The notes under the pieces are model-generated. The model saw nothing but the letters and a program-made list of their open reading frames with translations. It was not told the origin of the DNA and did not search any database. The position numbers were made by a program, and so were the translations under genes. A stretch of DNA of 64,000 nucleotides, taken from Cyclobacteriaceae bacterium. Its GTDB lineage: Bacteria; Bacteroidota; Bacteroidia; Cytophagales; Cyclobacteriaceae. This document shows, piece after piece, positions 7,781 to 16,716 of the stretch (position 1 is its first letter; each line of letters opens with the position of its first letter). The stretch covers positions 248,001 to 312,000 of the forward strand of contig JAHBTX010000002.1 of the NCBI GenBank assembly GCA_019638395.1, written 5' to 3'.

Positions 7781-8915
7781 CATCTCCCGCCTCCCCGATG
7801 TAGGCACATCCATCTTCACGGTTATGTCGCGTATGGCGCTGGAGCAGGGTGCCATTAATTTATCGCAAGGCTTTCCTGATTTTCCGGTGTCGGAAGAAAT
7901 AGTAGAGCTGATTTATAAATATTTAAAGGAGGGCCATAATCAATATGCACCTATGCCGGGTACACCAGCACTGCGAAAAGCAATTGCTGATGTAGTTTCA
8001 ACAACGTATCAGCGCACTACCGATTTTGAAACCGAAATAACCATTACAGCCGGTGGAACCGAAGCATTGTTTTCAACCATAGCGGCACTTGTACAGCAAG
8101 GCGATGAAGTAATTGTCTTTGATCCTGCTTACGACTCGTACGATCCATCCATCCGCTTGAATGGTGGTGTGCCCATACACATTGCTCTACGCCCGCCTCA
8201 CTTTGCCATCGATTGGCTGCAGGTTAAAGCTACGATCACACCGCGCACTCGACTTATTATTGTCAACACCCCGCACAACCCCACGGGTTCTATTCTGCGC
8301 GAAGCTGATTTGAAACAACTGGAAGCCATCGCACAAGCGCACAACATTATTGTATTGAGCGATGAAGTTTACGAGCGGATTATTTTTGATAACACATCAC
8401 ACGAAAGTGTTTTAAAATATCCCGGCTTAGCGCAACACAGCGTAGCTATATTTTCGTTTGGAAAAACGTTTCATGCCACCGGTTGGAAGGTTGGGTATGC
8501 GGTAGCTCCACCACACCTCACACAAGAAATCCGAAAGACGCATCAGTTTATCACCTTTAGTGTAAACACACCGGTGCAATTAGCTTTAGCCGAATATCTG
8601 GCTACACCCGATCACTATTTGCAGTTGGGTCAATTCTATCAGCGTAAGCGCGATTATTTTTTAAATGCCATAAAAGGCACATCATTAAAACCTTTGCCTT
8701 GTTACGGAAGTTATTTTCAACTGCTATCGTATGCAGGCGTAAAAACACTTCCTGAAAAGGAAATGGCCCAGTGGATGACCGAAGAACTGAAACTGGCCCC
8801 CATTCCGGTGTCGGCTTTTTACCAGAATGGAGATAATCAGCAACTTCTGCGTTTTTGTTTTGCCAAAAATGAAGCTACCCTGGAAAAAGCAGGCGAAATT
8901 CTAAGAAAACTTTAG
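7773..8915 (+). CDS. Methionine aminotransferase (YbdL-like, PLP class I)
   Basis: A 380-residue fold-type I aminotransferase. The N-terminal SRLPDVGTSIFTVMSRMA and INLSQGFPDFP are characteristic of the YbdL methionine/glutamine aminotransferase group. VNTPHNPTGS (cofactor Asn) and LSDEVYE (Asp/Tyr) follow, and SFGKTFHATGWKVGY carries the PLP-binding Lys. The frame is open from TTG 7752, but those first seven codons are made of repeat sequence; TTG 7773 starts at the family's N-terminus. The next gene is an omega-amidase-like nitrilase. This transaminase/omega-amidase pair is known to close the methionine salvage pathway, which supports the assignment. Confidence 0.87.
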   Translation: MNLISRLPDVGTSIFTVMSRMALEQGAINLSQGFPDFPVSEEIVELIYKYLKEGHNQYAPMPGTPALRKAIADVVSTTYQRTTDFETEITITAGGTEALFSTIAALVQQGDEVIVFDPAYDSYDPSIRLNGGVPIHIALRPPHFAIDWLQVKATITPRTRLIIVNTPHNPTGSILREADLKQLEAIAQAHNIIVLSDEVYERIIFDNTSHESVLKYPGLAQHSVAIFSFGKTFHATGWKVGYAVAPPHLTQEIRKTHQFITFSVNTPVQLALAEYLATPDHYLQLGQFYQRKRDYFLNAIKGTSLKPLPCYGSYFQLLSYAGVKTLPEKEMAQWMTEELKLAPIPVSAFYQNGDNQQLLRFCFAKNEATLEKAGEILRKL

Positions 8916-8984
8916 CGGGTTTTGTGAAATAAGGGTTCACAATTTGGCCCCGGATTGCTTTCTTTGCAGTCCCGAATAAGTGCC

Positions 8985-9821
8985 ATGCAAGACTTAAAAA
9001 TCACCATTATCCAATCTGATCTTCATTGGGAAGATATTGGTGCCAATCTGGCCATGTTCGAGGAGAAAATCTGGCAGATTGGCGAATCGACTGATGTGAT
9101 TGTTTTGCCGGAAATGTTTACTACGGGCTTTACCATGAAGGCCCCTAAACTGGCCGAGCACATGAACATGCGCACTACCAAGTGGATGCGCCAAATGGCC
9201 GATCAAACCGGGGCTTTGATATTGGGAAGTTTTATTGCCAACGTCCACGATCGTTTTTATAATCGATTGTTATGGATGGAGCCAGGGGGCACTTTTAAAA
9301 CCTACGACAAACGCCACTTGTTTCGCATGGCCGAAGAAAACCAGGTGTTTTCGCAAGGCGAAAGTTTGTTGATAGGCCATTGGAAAGGTTGGAGAATCTG
9401 CCCGTTGATTTGTTACGATTTGCGCTTTCCGGTGTGGAGCCGCAACCGTTGGAATGCATCGTTAAGAAAACCCTCGTACGATTTATTGATATATGTGGCC
9501 AACTGGCCAAAAGTACGATCTAACGCGTGGGAAACTTTATTGAAAGCACGTGCCATCGAAAACCTGAGCTATGCAGTAGGTGTAAACCGGGTAGGTTTAG
9601 ATGGTAATGGCGTGGAGTATAACGGACTCTCTGCATTTATCGGCCCTAAAGGCGATACGTTCTTTTCGGTAGAAGATGTGGAAACAGTAAAAACGATGTC
9701 GTTAAATGCACATGCGTTGCAAGCTTACCGCGATAAGTTTCCGGCTTTTATGGATGCAGATGATTTTAGTATTGAAGTAGAAGCAATGGAAGAGCGCGAT
9801 TATCTCTCGGGCTTAAGTTGA
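8985..9821 (+). CDS. Omega-amidase, nitrilase family (YafV-like)
   Basis: A 278-residue carbon-nitrogen hydrolase. The catalytic triad is visible: Glu in VIVLPEMFTTGFTM, Lys in TYDKRHLFRMA and Cys in PLICYDLRFPVWSRN. This matches the YafV/Nit2 branch that hydrolyses alpha-ketoglutaramate or alpha-ketosuccinamate to the keto acid and ammonia. The frame opens at 8955, but the ATG at 8985 (MQDLKITIIQ) starts at the first beta strand and is preferred. It follows the methionine aminotransferase by 69 bp, and the two products would act in sequence. Its 3' end overlaps the convergent unknown gene by 22 bp. Confidence 0.88.
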   Translation: MQDLKITIIQSDLHWEDIGANLAMFEEKIWQIGESTDVIVLPEMFTTGFTMKAPKLAEHMNMRTTKWMRQMADQTGALILGSFIANVHDRFYNRLLWMEPGGTFKTYDKRHLFRMAEENQVFSQGESLLIGHWKGWRICPLICYDLRFPVWSRNRWNASLRKPSYDLLIYVANWPKVRSNAWETLLKARAIENLSYAVGVNRVGLDGNGVEYNGLSAFIGPKGDTFFSVEDVETVKTMSLNAHALQAYRDKFPAFMDADDFSIEVEAMEERDYLSGLS

Positions 9822-10204
9822 GCAAACATCTGAATAGCCGACTTAATCTTTTCCGGATCATTTTCCTTTACAAATTTTTCGTTCAATGTTGAGAGCAAAC
9901 GCTCCAGACTGAGGTGATGGCCGGCCAAAACAACTTTGTAAATCTTTTCTTGCTTGCGAAGCAAATGCTGAATCAGTTTTAGTGTTACGCCTAAAGGTTC
10001 TTCGGGTTGAGCATGAATCAATACAAAAACAGATTCAGCCTGATCGCAAAGGCGAATAACCAGATCGGCAATCGTACCATCCGATTGATTGTCCAACTCA
10101 GCGCCAATCAGATCATCGGAAAGACTGGAAGCATAATTTAGCATTGGTTTTTGGTAGCCGGCTTCCTGCCATTGTATGAGTTCTATTTGTAAGAAGAGTT
10201 TCAT
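9800..10204 (-). CDS. Conserved unknown protein, 134 aa
   Basis: I do not recognise this family. The ATG at 10204 (MKLFLQIELIQWQEAG) is chosen over the upstream open frame because the latter runs into repeat DNA. The protein looks soluble and alpha/beta, with a hydrophobic strand SVFVLIHAQPEE, a helix, and another strand KVVLAGHHLSLERLL, then a charged C-terminal helix. There is no signal peptide or membrane segment. It converges on and overlaps the omega-amidase gene by 22 bp, and is divergent from purH across a repeat-bearing gap. Confidence 0.5.
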   Translation of the reverse strand: MKLFLQIELIQWQEAGYQKPMLNYASSLSDDLIGAELDNQSDGTIADLVIRLCDQAESVFVLIHAQPEEPLGVTLKLIQHLLRKQEKIYKVVLAGHHLSLERLLSTLNEKFVKENDPEKIKSAIQMFAQLKPER

Positions 10205-10218
10205 TGCTATTAAATGAA

Positions 10219-10298
10219 ACCGCAAAGTTCGCGAAGATTTGCAGAGTTGAGGGCTCTTCAATCAAATAATCTCCGCGCTCCTTGGCGAACTCTGCGGT
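10219..10298. repeat. Inverted repeat of the CGCAAAG/CGCGGAG type
   Basis: The arms at 10219-10246 (begins ACCGCAAAGTTCGCGAAG) and 10271-10298 (ends GGCGAACTCTGCGGT) match at 21 of 28 positions in inverted orientation, with a 24-nt loop. They fill most of the divergent gap between the 134-aa unknown gene and purH. ACCGCAAAG-type intergenic repeats are familiar from Bacteroidota genomes. No terminator-like T run is present. Confidence 0.65.
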
Positions 10299-10313
10299 TA
10301 AACTGAGCACTGC

Positions 10314-10345
10314 GTTGCGTGATAGATTGATTATCTGCATTTTTG
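10314..10345 (+). promoter_or_regulatory. Possible purH promoter
   Basis: CATTTTTG at 10338-10345 fits TAnnTTTG with one mismatch, and GTTG at 10314-10317 is a -33-like box 20 bp upstream. The start would fall about 13 nt before the purH ATG at 10364. Confidence 0.35.
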
Positions 10346-10363
10346 CACCTCACTTATCAACTC

Positions 10364-11890
10364 ATGGCCACTGTAAAAATTACCCGCGCACTCGTTTCAG
10401 TTTATTATAAAGATAACCTCGAACCCATCATTCACTTTTTAGGTAAACAAGGTGTTGAGTTTGTTTCTACCGGTGGCACACAGGAGTTTATTGAAAAGCT
10501 GGGTTACCCGGTAGTACCGGTTGAAAAGCTCACCAACTATCCATCCATTTTTGGTGGTCGCGTAAAAACGTTACACCCCGCAATTTTTGGTGGCATTCTT
10601 TACCGAAGAGAAAACGCTGGTGATCTGGCACAAGCAAAAGAATACGGCATTGGCCCAATCGACCTGGTAATTGTAGATCTCTACCCGTTTGAAGAAACCG
10701 TTGCCAGAGGCGGCAGCGAAGAAGACATTGTTGAAAAGATTGACGTTGGTGGAATTTCGTTGATTCGTGGTGCAGCCAAAAACTTCAACGATGTGTTAAT
10801 TGTTTCGGCTCGCACTCAATACAACCAACTATTAGAACTACTGCAATCTAAAAATGGAAGCACCGATTTGGAAGACCGCAAACATTTTGCAGCCAAAGCG
10901 TTCGATGTTACCTCGCATTACGATTCGGCTATCTTTGGTTATTTCAACCAGCAGCAAAATATTCCAAGTTTTAAAACCAGCATTCAACAAGGTAAGGTGT
11001 TACGCTATGGCGAAAACCCACATCAGCAAGGCGTGTTCTTTGGTAAACTGGATGAGTTGTTCGATCAATTGAATGGCAAAGAACTTTCGTATAACAACCT
11101 GGTGGATGTAGATGCGGCTGTTAGCCTGGTAAAAGAGTTTGATGGCGAAACGGCATTTGTAATTATTAAACATACCAATGCCTGCGGAGTAGCAACGGGT
11201 GCTGATGTAAAGACAGCTTACCTCAAAGCATTTCAGGCCGATACCATTTCTGCTTTTGGTGGTGTGTTGGCAACCAACAAAAAAATTGATCTGGCTGCAG
11301 CCGAAGAATTAAATAAGTTATTCTTTGAGATTTTAATTGCTCCTGATTATGAACCGGCTGCGCTCGACTTACTAAAGACAAAAAAGAACCGGATTATCCT
11401 GAAGCAAAAGCAGGCGCTTACCGCTACCCGTCAGTTTAAGAGTTTACTAAATGGCGTAATTGAACAGGATCTTGATCTGAAAACCGACTCGAAGGAAGAC
11501 TTGAAGCCGGTAACCAAACGCGTGGCTACTGCTAATGAAGTTGAAGCCCTGCTCTTTGCAAGCAAAATCTGTAAACACACAAAGTCCAACACCATTATTC
11601 TGGCGGTAAATGGTCAGTTGCTGGCCAGTGGAGTTGGTCAAACCAGTCGCGTGGATGCGCTTAAGCAAGCTATAGAAAAAGCCAAAGCATTTGGATTTGA
11701 TCTGAAAGGAGCGGTAATGGCTTCTGATGCTTTCTTTCCGTTTCCGGATTGTGTGGAGATTGCGCATGGTGAAGGTATCGAAGCAGTAATTCAACCCGGA
11801 GGGTCCATCAAAGATCAGGACTCAATAGATTTCTGCGACAAGCACAACATGGCGATGGTGTTTACAGGCATCAGGCACTTTAAGCATTAG
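10364..11890 (+). CDS. purH: Bifunctional AICAR transformylase/IMP cyclohydrolase
   Basis: This enzyme catalyses the last two steps of IMP synthesis. The 508 residues hold an N-terminal IMP cyclohydrolase domain (ALVSVYYKDNLEPI, VSTGGT, GGRVKTLHPAIFGGIL) and a C-terminal AICAR transformylase domain (RYGENPHQQGVFFG, KHTNACGVATG, VIQPGGSIKDQDSIDF). It ends in the conserved TGIRHFKH. The ATG at 10364 (MATVKITRALVS) is preferred to the upstream in-frame ATG at 10343, which overlaps the predicted -7 element. A PIN-type TA pair follows directly. Confidence 0.97.
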   Translation: MATVKITRALVSVYYKDNLEPIIHFLGKQGVEFVSTGGTQEFIEKLGYPVVPVEKLTNYPSIFGGRVKTLHPAIFGGILYRRENAGDLAQAKEYGIGPIDLVIVDLYPFEETVARGGSEEDIVEKIDVGGISLIRGAAKNFNDVLIVSARTQYNQLLELLQSKNGSTDLEDRKHFAAKAFDVTSHYDSAIFGYFNQQQNIPSFKTSIQQGKVLRYGENPHQQGVFFGKLDELFDQLNGKELSYNNLVDVDAAVSLVKEFDGETAFVIIKHTNACGVATGADVKTAYLKAFQADTISAFGGVLATNKKIDLAAAEELNKLFFEILIAPDYEPAALDLLKTKKNRIILKQKQALTATRQFKSLLNGVIEQDLDLKTDSKEDLKPVTKRVATANEVEALLFASKICKHTKSNTIILAVNGQLLASGVGQTSRVDALKQAIEKAKAFGFDLKGAVMASDAFFPFPDCVEIAHGEGIEAVIQPGGSIKDQDSIDFCDKHNMAMVFTGIRHFKH

Positions 11891-11909
11891 TATTGATTTA
11901 ATATATTTG
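11879..11909 (+). promoter_or_regulatory. Strong -7 element of the PIN TA pair
   Basis: TATATTTG at 11902-11909 is a perfect TAnnTTTG box, with TTTA 19 bp upstream at 11879-11882, inside the end of purH. The predicted transcription start falls at or next to the antitoxin ATG at 11914, implying a leaderless or nearly leaderless mRNA. Confidence 0.45.
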
Positions 11910-11913
11910 GTTT

Positions 11914-12084
11914 ATGAAGACAGTGGTTAAGATAAAAAAAGGTGAATCAAAGCGATCTATGGAAAGCAAACTCCGAAAGCTTAGCCAAAAGAAACAGGGA
12001 TTTCCGGCTCATCTTTTTACTGGTAAAGTAAAATTTGAAGGTAATCCGGTAGAAATCCAACGAAGCCTTAGAGATGAGTGGTAA
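11914..12084 (+). CDS. Small antitoxin of the PIN-domain TA pair, 56 aa
   Basis: A short basic protein starting MKTVVKIKKGESKRSMESKL and ending PVEIQRSLRDEW, read from the ATG at 11914. It overlaps the PIN toxin gene by 11 bp. The 11-bp overlap and the size are typical of VapB-like partners. The C-terminal segment (FTGKVKFEGNPVEIQRSLR) resembles the part of such antitoxins that threads into the PIN active site. A helical N-terminal region rich in Lys/Arg may bind the operator. The assignment rests on context and this segment. Confidence 0.65.
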   Translation: MKTVVKIKKGESKRSMESKLRKLSQKKQGFPAHLFTGKVKFEGNPVEIQRSLRDEW

Positions 12085-12451
12085 TAAGATTCTGATAGAT
12101 ACGAATATCATTATTTACCATCTGAATGGAGACAAGACTTTAGAAGCCCTTCTGGAAAACAAACAAATTTACATCTCATTCATATCTGAAATTGAACTGT
12201 TAAGTCAGAAAGTAAGCCAGCAATCGGAGTATCTGATTGAAAAGTTCCTGTCTTATGTATCCGTTGTTCATAGTAACGAAAAAATCAGTTTTGAAGCAGG
12301 ACGGCTCAGGCGAACTAAAACGCTGAAAACACCAAATGCGATTATTGCTGCCACGGCAAAGACACTCGGATTACCATTGCTCACTGCCGACAAAGTGTTT
12401 ATTGGTTTACCTACCTTGGACGTGATAGAGTACTTACCAAACCCCTTGTAA
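12074..12451 (+). CDS. PIN-domain toxin (VapC-like) with a substituted acidic residue
   Basis: A 125-residue PIN domain, normally an RNA-cleaving toxin. Asp9 in LIDTNIIIYHL, the Glu in ISEIELLSQ and Asp106 in LPLLTADKVF are present. The third conserved acid, usually Asp in K-TPDAIIAATA, is Asn88 here (LKTPNAIIAATAKTLGL). The fold is otherwise complete. With one ligand of the metal cluster changed, activity may be reduced or lost. The gene overlaps its antitoxin by 11 bp and ends 82 bp before mreB. Confidence 0.82.
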   Translation: MSGNKILIDTNIIIYHLNGDKTLEALLENKQIYISFISEIELLSQKVSQQSEYLIEKFLSYVSVVHSNEKISFEAGRLRRTKTLKTPNAIIAATAKTLGLPLLTADKVFIGLPTLDVIEYLPNPL

Positions 12452-12532
12452 GTTTTTCAATCGAATACTCATAAAATTCACAGGATTATTTCAGTAATTT
12501 CGGGCTTCGTAACTTTTTAACCTCCGGAACGA

Positions 12533-13558
12533 ATGGGACTTTTCGATTTCTTTACTCAGGACATTGCCATTGACCTGGGTACAGCCAACACATTGATTAT
12601 TCATAAAGACAAAGTAGTGGTAGATGAACCTTCTATCATCGCCCTTGATCGCGTAAGCGGCAAAGTGTTAGCCATCGGTCGCGAGGCCATGCAAATGCAC
12701 GAAAAAACTCACGACAACATTAAAACCATACGGCCCTTAAAAGAAGGCGTTATTGCCGATTTCCATGCTGCCGAGATGATGATTCGCGGTATGATTAAAC
12801 TGATTGATACCGGCCGCAGGCTGTTTCCACCTTCGTTGCGGATGGTAATCTGCATTCCATCGGCCATTACCGAAGTAGAGAAACGTGCCGTGCGCGATTC
12901 GGCCGAACATGCCAACGCCAAAGAAGTATATATGATTCACGAACCGATTGCAGCCGCTATTGGTATTGGTATTGATATTGAACAACCCGTGGGTAATATG
13001 ATTGTAGATATTGGCGGAGGTACTACCGATATTGCCGTGATTGCCCTTTCGGGAATTGTATGCGATCAGTCCATCCGTATAGCGGGCGATACGTTTAATC
13101 GCGATATTCTAGATTATATGCGCAGGCAACATAACCTGCTAATAGGTGAACGTTCAGCCGAACGAGTAAAGATTGAAGTTGGTTCAGCCCTTACCGAATT
13201 AGATGACGGGCCAGAGGATTATGAAATCCGTGGCCGCGATTTGATGACGGGTATTCCTAAAACAATCAAGATTTCCTATTCGGAAGTAGCCTTCGCGCTG
13301 GATAAGTCTATTTCCAAACTGGAAGAAGCTGTATTAAAAGCATTGGAGTTATCGCCACCCGAGCTATCGGCCGATATTTACGAGCAAGGTATTTACCTGA
13401 CCGGTGGCGGGGCCATGTTACGGGGTTTGGATAAACGACTTTCGTTAAAAACCAAGCTACCCATACACGTTGCAGACGATCCGCTGCGTGCAGTAGTAAG
13501 GGGTACCGGGGCCGCACTCAAAAACCTGGATCATTACCGCAAAGTATTGATGACCTGA
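12533..13558 (+). CDS. mreB: Rod-shape-determining actin homologue MreB
   Basis: A 341-residue actin-fold ATPase that guides lateral wall synthesis. The N-terminal phosphate-1 loop DIAIDLGTANTLI, the phosphate-2 motif IVDIGGGTTDIAVIAL and the adenosine motif LTGGGAMLRGLDKRL are all present. It heads the mre-mrd cluster, with mreC 4 bp downstream. A -7-like box TAATTTCG (12495-12502) lies about 30 bp upstream of the ATG, so this is probably the operon promoter. Confidence 0.97.
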   Translation: MGLFDFFTQDIAIDLGTANTLIIHKDKVVVDEPSIIALDRVSGKVLAIGREAMQMHEKTHDNIKTIRPLKEGVIADFHAAEMMIRGMIKLIDTGRRLFPPSLRMVICIPSAITEVEKRAVRDSAEHANAKEVYMIHEPIAAAIGIGIDIEQPVGNMIVDIGGGTTDIAVIALSGIVCDQSIRIAGDTFNRDILDYMRRQHNLLIGERSAERVKIEVGSALTELDDGPEDYEIRGRDLMTGIPKTIKISYSEVAFALDKSISKLEEAVLKALELSPPELSADIYEQGIYLTGGGAMLRGLDKRLSLKTKLPIHVADDPLRAVVRGTGAALKNLDHYRKVLMT

Positions 13559-13562
13559 CAGA

Positions 13563-14390
13563 ATGGAGCGGCTCTTAAATTTTATTTACGAGTTTCGGGC
13601 TTTTTTCACTTTTCTGTTTTTAGAACTCCTGTGTGCCTGGTTGGTGATTGAGAATAACCAATACCAAAGCACAAAGTATTTCAATTCGTCTAATCAGGTA
13701 TCGGCTCAGTTACTGGGTTTTTCGCAAGGGGTGCGCGAGTATTTTTCACTTCGTACCATTAACGAAGATTTAGCACGCGAAAATGCCGAACTAAGAAGGG
13801 ATTTAGAACGAACCCGCATTCAACTTACAGAGGCAACGGCCGATACGGCCCGCATTAATCAATTTGATTTTGTAAGTGCTAAAGTAATGGCCAACTCTAC
13901 CCACCTGTACAAAAATTTTATCACCATTAATAAAGGCAAAGCCGATGGGTTAGCTCCCGGTATGGCTGTAATTGGCGATGCCGGTGCCGTTGGAAAAGTA
14001 AAATCAGTTTCCGATCGGTATGCGGTAGTAATTTCATTACTAAATGTAGATGAACAAGTATCGGGAATGATAAAGCGCACCCATCATTTTGGTACAGTGC
14101 GGTGGAATGGTATCGATCAGCGCCACACCACCTTGCAATTTATTCCGCGCCATGCAGCCCCGGTTGTAGGCGATACCATTGTTACATCGGGGTATAATGC
14201 TGTATTTCCGGAAGGGATAATGATTGGACTAATAACCGATGTTACCTTAAGGCCGGAAACTCCTTTTTGGGATATAGAAATAGAACTTTCGCAAGACTTT
14301 GGACGCCTGGCTTTTGTAGAGGTGATAAAAAGTAAGCTTAAACATGAAAAAGATTCGTTGGAAAAAGTAACGAGAGGCGAACCGCGATGA
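13563..14390 (+). CDS. mreC: Rod shape-determining protein MreC
   Basis: A 275-residue bitopic membrane protein. One membrane segment lies near the N-terminus (about residues 12-28). A coiled coil follows (LRTINEDLARENAELRRDLERTR), then the periplasmic beta-barrel tandem with ITINKGKADGLAPGMAVIGDAGAVGKV, which is diagnostic. It connects the elongasome's cytoplasmic MreB to PBP2 in the periplasm. It overlaps mreD by 4 bp (ATGA). Confidence 0.93.
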   Translation: MERLLNFIYEFRAFFTFLFLELLCAWLVIENNQYQSTKYFNSSNQVSAQLLGFSQGVREYFSLRTINEDLARENAELRRDLERTRIQLTEATADTARINQFDFVSAKVMANSTHLYKNFITINKGKADGLAPGMAVIGDAGAVGKVKSVSDRYAVVISLLNVDEQVSGMIKRTHHFGTVRWNGIDQRHTTLQFIPRHAAPVVGDTIVTSGYNAVFPEGIMIGLITDVTLRPETPFWDIEIELSQDFGRLAFVEVIKSKLKHEKDSLEKVTRGEPR

Positions 14391-14902
14391 ATCGATCAGG
14401 GATTGTACAACTACTACTATTTATTGCATACCTGCTCATGCAGGTACTGGTGCTGCGCAACGTGGTGTTGTTTAATACAGCCTTTTGTTTTTTATACATT
14501 GCCTTTATTCTGTTGCTGCCCATCGAAACCAACACATTGTTACTAATGCTTGCCGGATTTCTGTTAGGCTTTTCGGTTGACGTATTTTACAATAGCATGG
14601 GGTTGCATGCACTGGCTACAGTGTTAGTAGCCTACCTGCGTAACTATTGGCTTAACACCATTACACCCCAAGGTGGGTACGATAGTGGTTCTACCGCTAC
14701 GGTGGCGGCCAATGGCTTGCAATGGTTTTTAGTTTATTCATTACCACTGGTATTCTTGCATCACCTGGTATTGTTCTTTGTGGAAGCCTCGGGCTTTACG
14801 TTGTTTTGGTACACCATGCTTAAAATTGTTGCCAGTTTAATGTTTACCAAGTTGGTAATTGTGCTGCTTCAATTTTTAACCCCACAGCGCAGACGGTTAT
14901 GA
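14387..14902 (+). CDS. mreD: Rod shape-determining protein MreD
   Basis: A 171-residue integral membrane protein with five to six hydrophobic helices and almost no soluble region. It is recognised mainly by position between mreC and the PBP2 gene (4-bp overlaps on both sides) and by the GFSVDVFYNSMGLHALATV segment, which resembles the conserved D-x(2-4)-G-H-A-L motif of MreD. It is a partner of MreC in the elongation complex. Confidence 0.88.
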   Translation: MNRSGIVQLLLFIAYLLMQVLVLRNVVLFNTAFCFLYIAFILLLPIETNTLLLMLAGFLLGFSVDVFYNSMGLHALATVLVAYLRNYWLNTITPQGGYDSGSTATVAANGLQWFLVYSLPLVFLHHLVLFFVEASGFTLFWYTMLKIVASLMFTKLVIVLLQFLTPQRRRL

Positions 14903-16716
14903 ATGAGGGCAGGCGCGAAATAGTTCAGATAGTTTTTGCCTTGGTGGGAATCATTTTTCTTGTCAGGCTTTTTTTTATTCAGGTGTTGGACAACCGCTAT
15001 GCCGAATTGGCCGATGGTAATGCAATTTTGCGCGAAGTAGAATATCCTTTCCGGGGTTTAATTTATGATCGCAACAACAAACTAATTGTTTATAACACGC
15101 CAGAGTACGATCTGCAGGTGGTAATAAAAGAAGTTAAGAATTTTGACTCAGCCCGATTCTGTGCAGTATTTGGCCTAACCCGCGAAGAACTTCGGCTAAA
15201 ATTTAAAGAGGTAAAAGGGCGTAAAAATCAGTACTCGCCTTTTAAGCCAATGTTGTTCCTGAGCCAGCTATCGCATGTTGATTTTGCACGTGTGCAAGAT
15301 CACCTGGAAGAATTTCCAGGTTTTTATATTCAGGCTCGTACAACCCGTGCATACCAATCGCCCACACTTGCAAATGCCCTGGGCTATGTAAGCGAAATCA
15401 GCAAAGAAATGCTGGCCCGCGATGAATCTAAGATTTATAAACAAGGCGATTATGTGGGCCAAAGCGGCATTGAAGCTTTTTACGAAGAGCAACTGCGCGG
15501 CAAGCGTGGTGTGCGTTTTAAACTTCGCAATGTAAAGGGGATTGAAAAAGGCTCGTTTAAGAATGGAGAGTACGACACCCTTTCTGTTCCTGGTGCCAAC
15601 CTTTATACCGGTATTGATATTGATTTACAACAATACGGTGAGTTCTTAATGAGCGGAAAGGCTGGCTCTATTGTAGCGATTGAGCCTGCCACCGGTGAAA
15701 TTCTATCATTAGTATCTGGACCTTCTTACGATCCGGCTTTGCTTACCGGCAAAAATTATAGTTCAAACTTTAAGTTAATCAGCAACGATTCACTCAAACC
15801 ACTATTCAACCGCCCTTTAATGGCGCAGTATCGGCCGGGCTCCATCTTCAAAATTGCCCAAGCTATGACAGCCCTGCAGGAAAAAGTAATTACACCCGAT
15901 ACGCGCATCCGGTGCGATCGGTCTATCATCAACTGTCATGGTGCACACTCCAACGAAGATTTGCGCGGTGCAATTGCTAACTCCTGCAATCCATACTTTC
16001 ATAATGTGCTCAGGCGCATGCTCAACAAAGGTGTGGTAAACGATCCCTTTGGTGATACCCGCATAGGCCTGGAAGAATGGAACAAGCACATTATGAGTTT
16101 CGGATTTGGAAAGCGATTGGGTATTGATTTACCCAATGAAAAAGACGGATTGATTCCAACCCCAGCCTATTACGATCGCGCCTATCGCAACCGCCCCTGG
16201 AAGTTTTCAAATATTTATTCCATTGCTATTGGCGAAGGTGAAAACCTGGTGGTGCCCATTCAAATGGCAAACTTTGCAGCCACCATTGCCAACAGGGGTT
16301 ATTACTATACACCACACCTTGTAAAAGCTATTGGCGAAAACGGTAAACCTTTACCCCAATATACTGAGCGTCATTATACCTCCATTGATTCGTCTTATTT
16401 TATAATAGCGGTTGATGCCATGCAAAAAGTAGTGGAAGAAGGAACGGGTCAATACCGCGCACGCTTAGCCGATGTAATTGTATGCGGTAAAACCGGCACC
16501 GTACAAAATGCACCACCTTTGTTCGATCATTCGGTGTTTATTGCATTTGCTCCACGCGATAATCCTAAAATAGCTATTTCGGTTTATGTAGAAGATGCCG
16601 GCCAGGGTGCACGCGCAGCAGCATCCATTGCCAGTTTAATGATTGAAAAATATTTGTTTGGAGCAACAAAACGCCCACACATTGAACAGTATGTGTTAAA
16701 CAACAAATTTGAATGA
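14899..16716 (+). CDS. mrdA: Penicillin-binding protein 2 (elongation transpeptidase)
   Basis: A 605-residue class B PBP that cross-links peptidoglycan during cell elongation. The N-terminal membrane anchor is at about residues 9-29, followed by the PBP dimerisation domain. The transpeptidase domain has the S-x-x-K nucleophile (Ser315-Ile-Phe-Lys318 in PGSIFKIAQ), the S-x-N motif (Ser362-Cys-Asn364) and the KTG motif (531-533). It overlaps mreD and rodA by 4 bp each, so all are translationally coupled. Confidence 0.95.
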   Translation: MNEGRREIVQIVFALVGIIFLVRLFFIQVLDNRYAELADGNAILREVEYPFRGLIYDRNNKLIVYNTPEYDLQVVIKEVKNFDSARFCAVFGLTREELRLKFKEVKGRKNQYSPFKPMLFLSQLSHVDFARVQDHLEEFPGFYIQARTTRAYQSPTLANALGYVSEISKEMLARDESKIYKQGDYVGQSGIEAFYEEQLRGKRGVRFKLRNVKGIEKGSFKNGEYDTLSVPGANLYTGIDIDLQQYGEFLMSGKAGSIVAIEPATGEILSLVSGPSYDPALLTGKNYSSNFKLISNDSLKPLFNRPLMAQYRPGSIFKIAQAMTALQEKVITPDTRIRCDRSIINCHGAHSNEDLRGAIANSCNPYFHNVLRRMLNKGVVNDPFGDTRIGLEEWNKHIMSFGFGKRLGIDLPNEKDGLIPTPAYYDRAYRNRPWKFSNIYSIAIGEGENLVVPIQMANFAATIANRGYYYTPHLVKAIGENGKPLPQYTERHYTSIDSSYFIIAVDAMQKVVEEGTGQYRARLADVIVCGKTGTVQNAPPLFDHSVFIAFAPRDNPKIAISVYVEDAGQGARAAASIASLMIEKYLFGATKRPHIEQYVLNNKFE

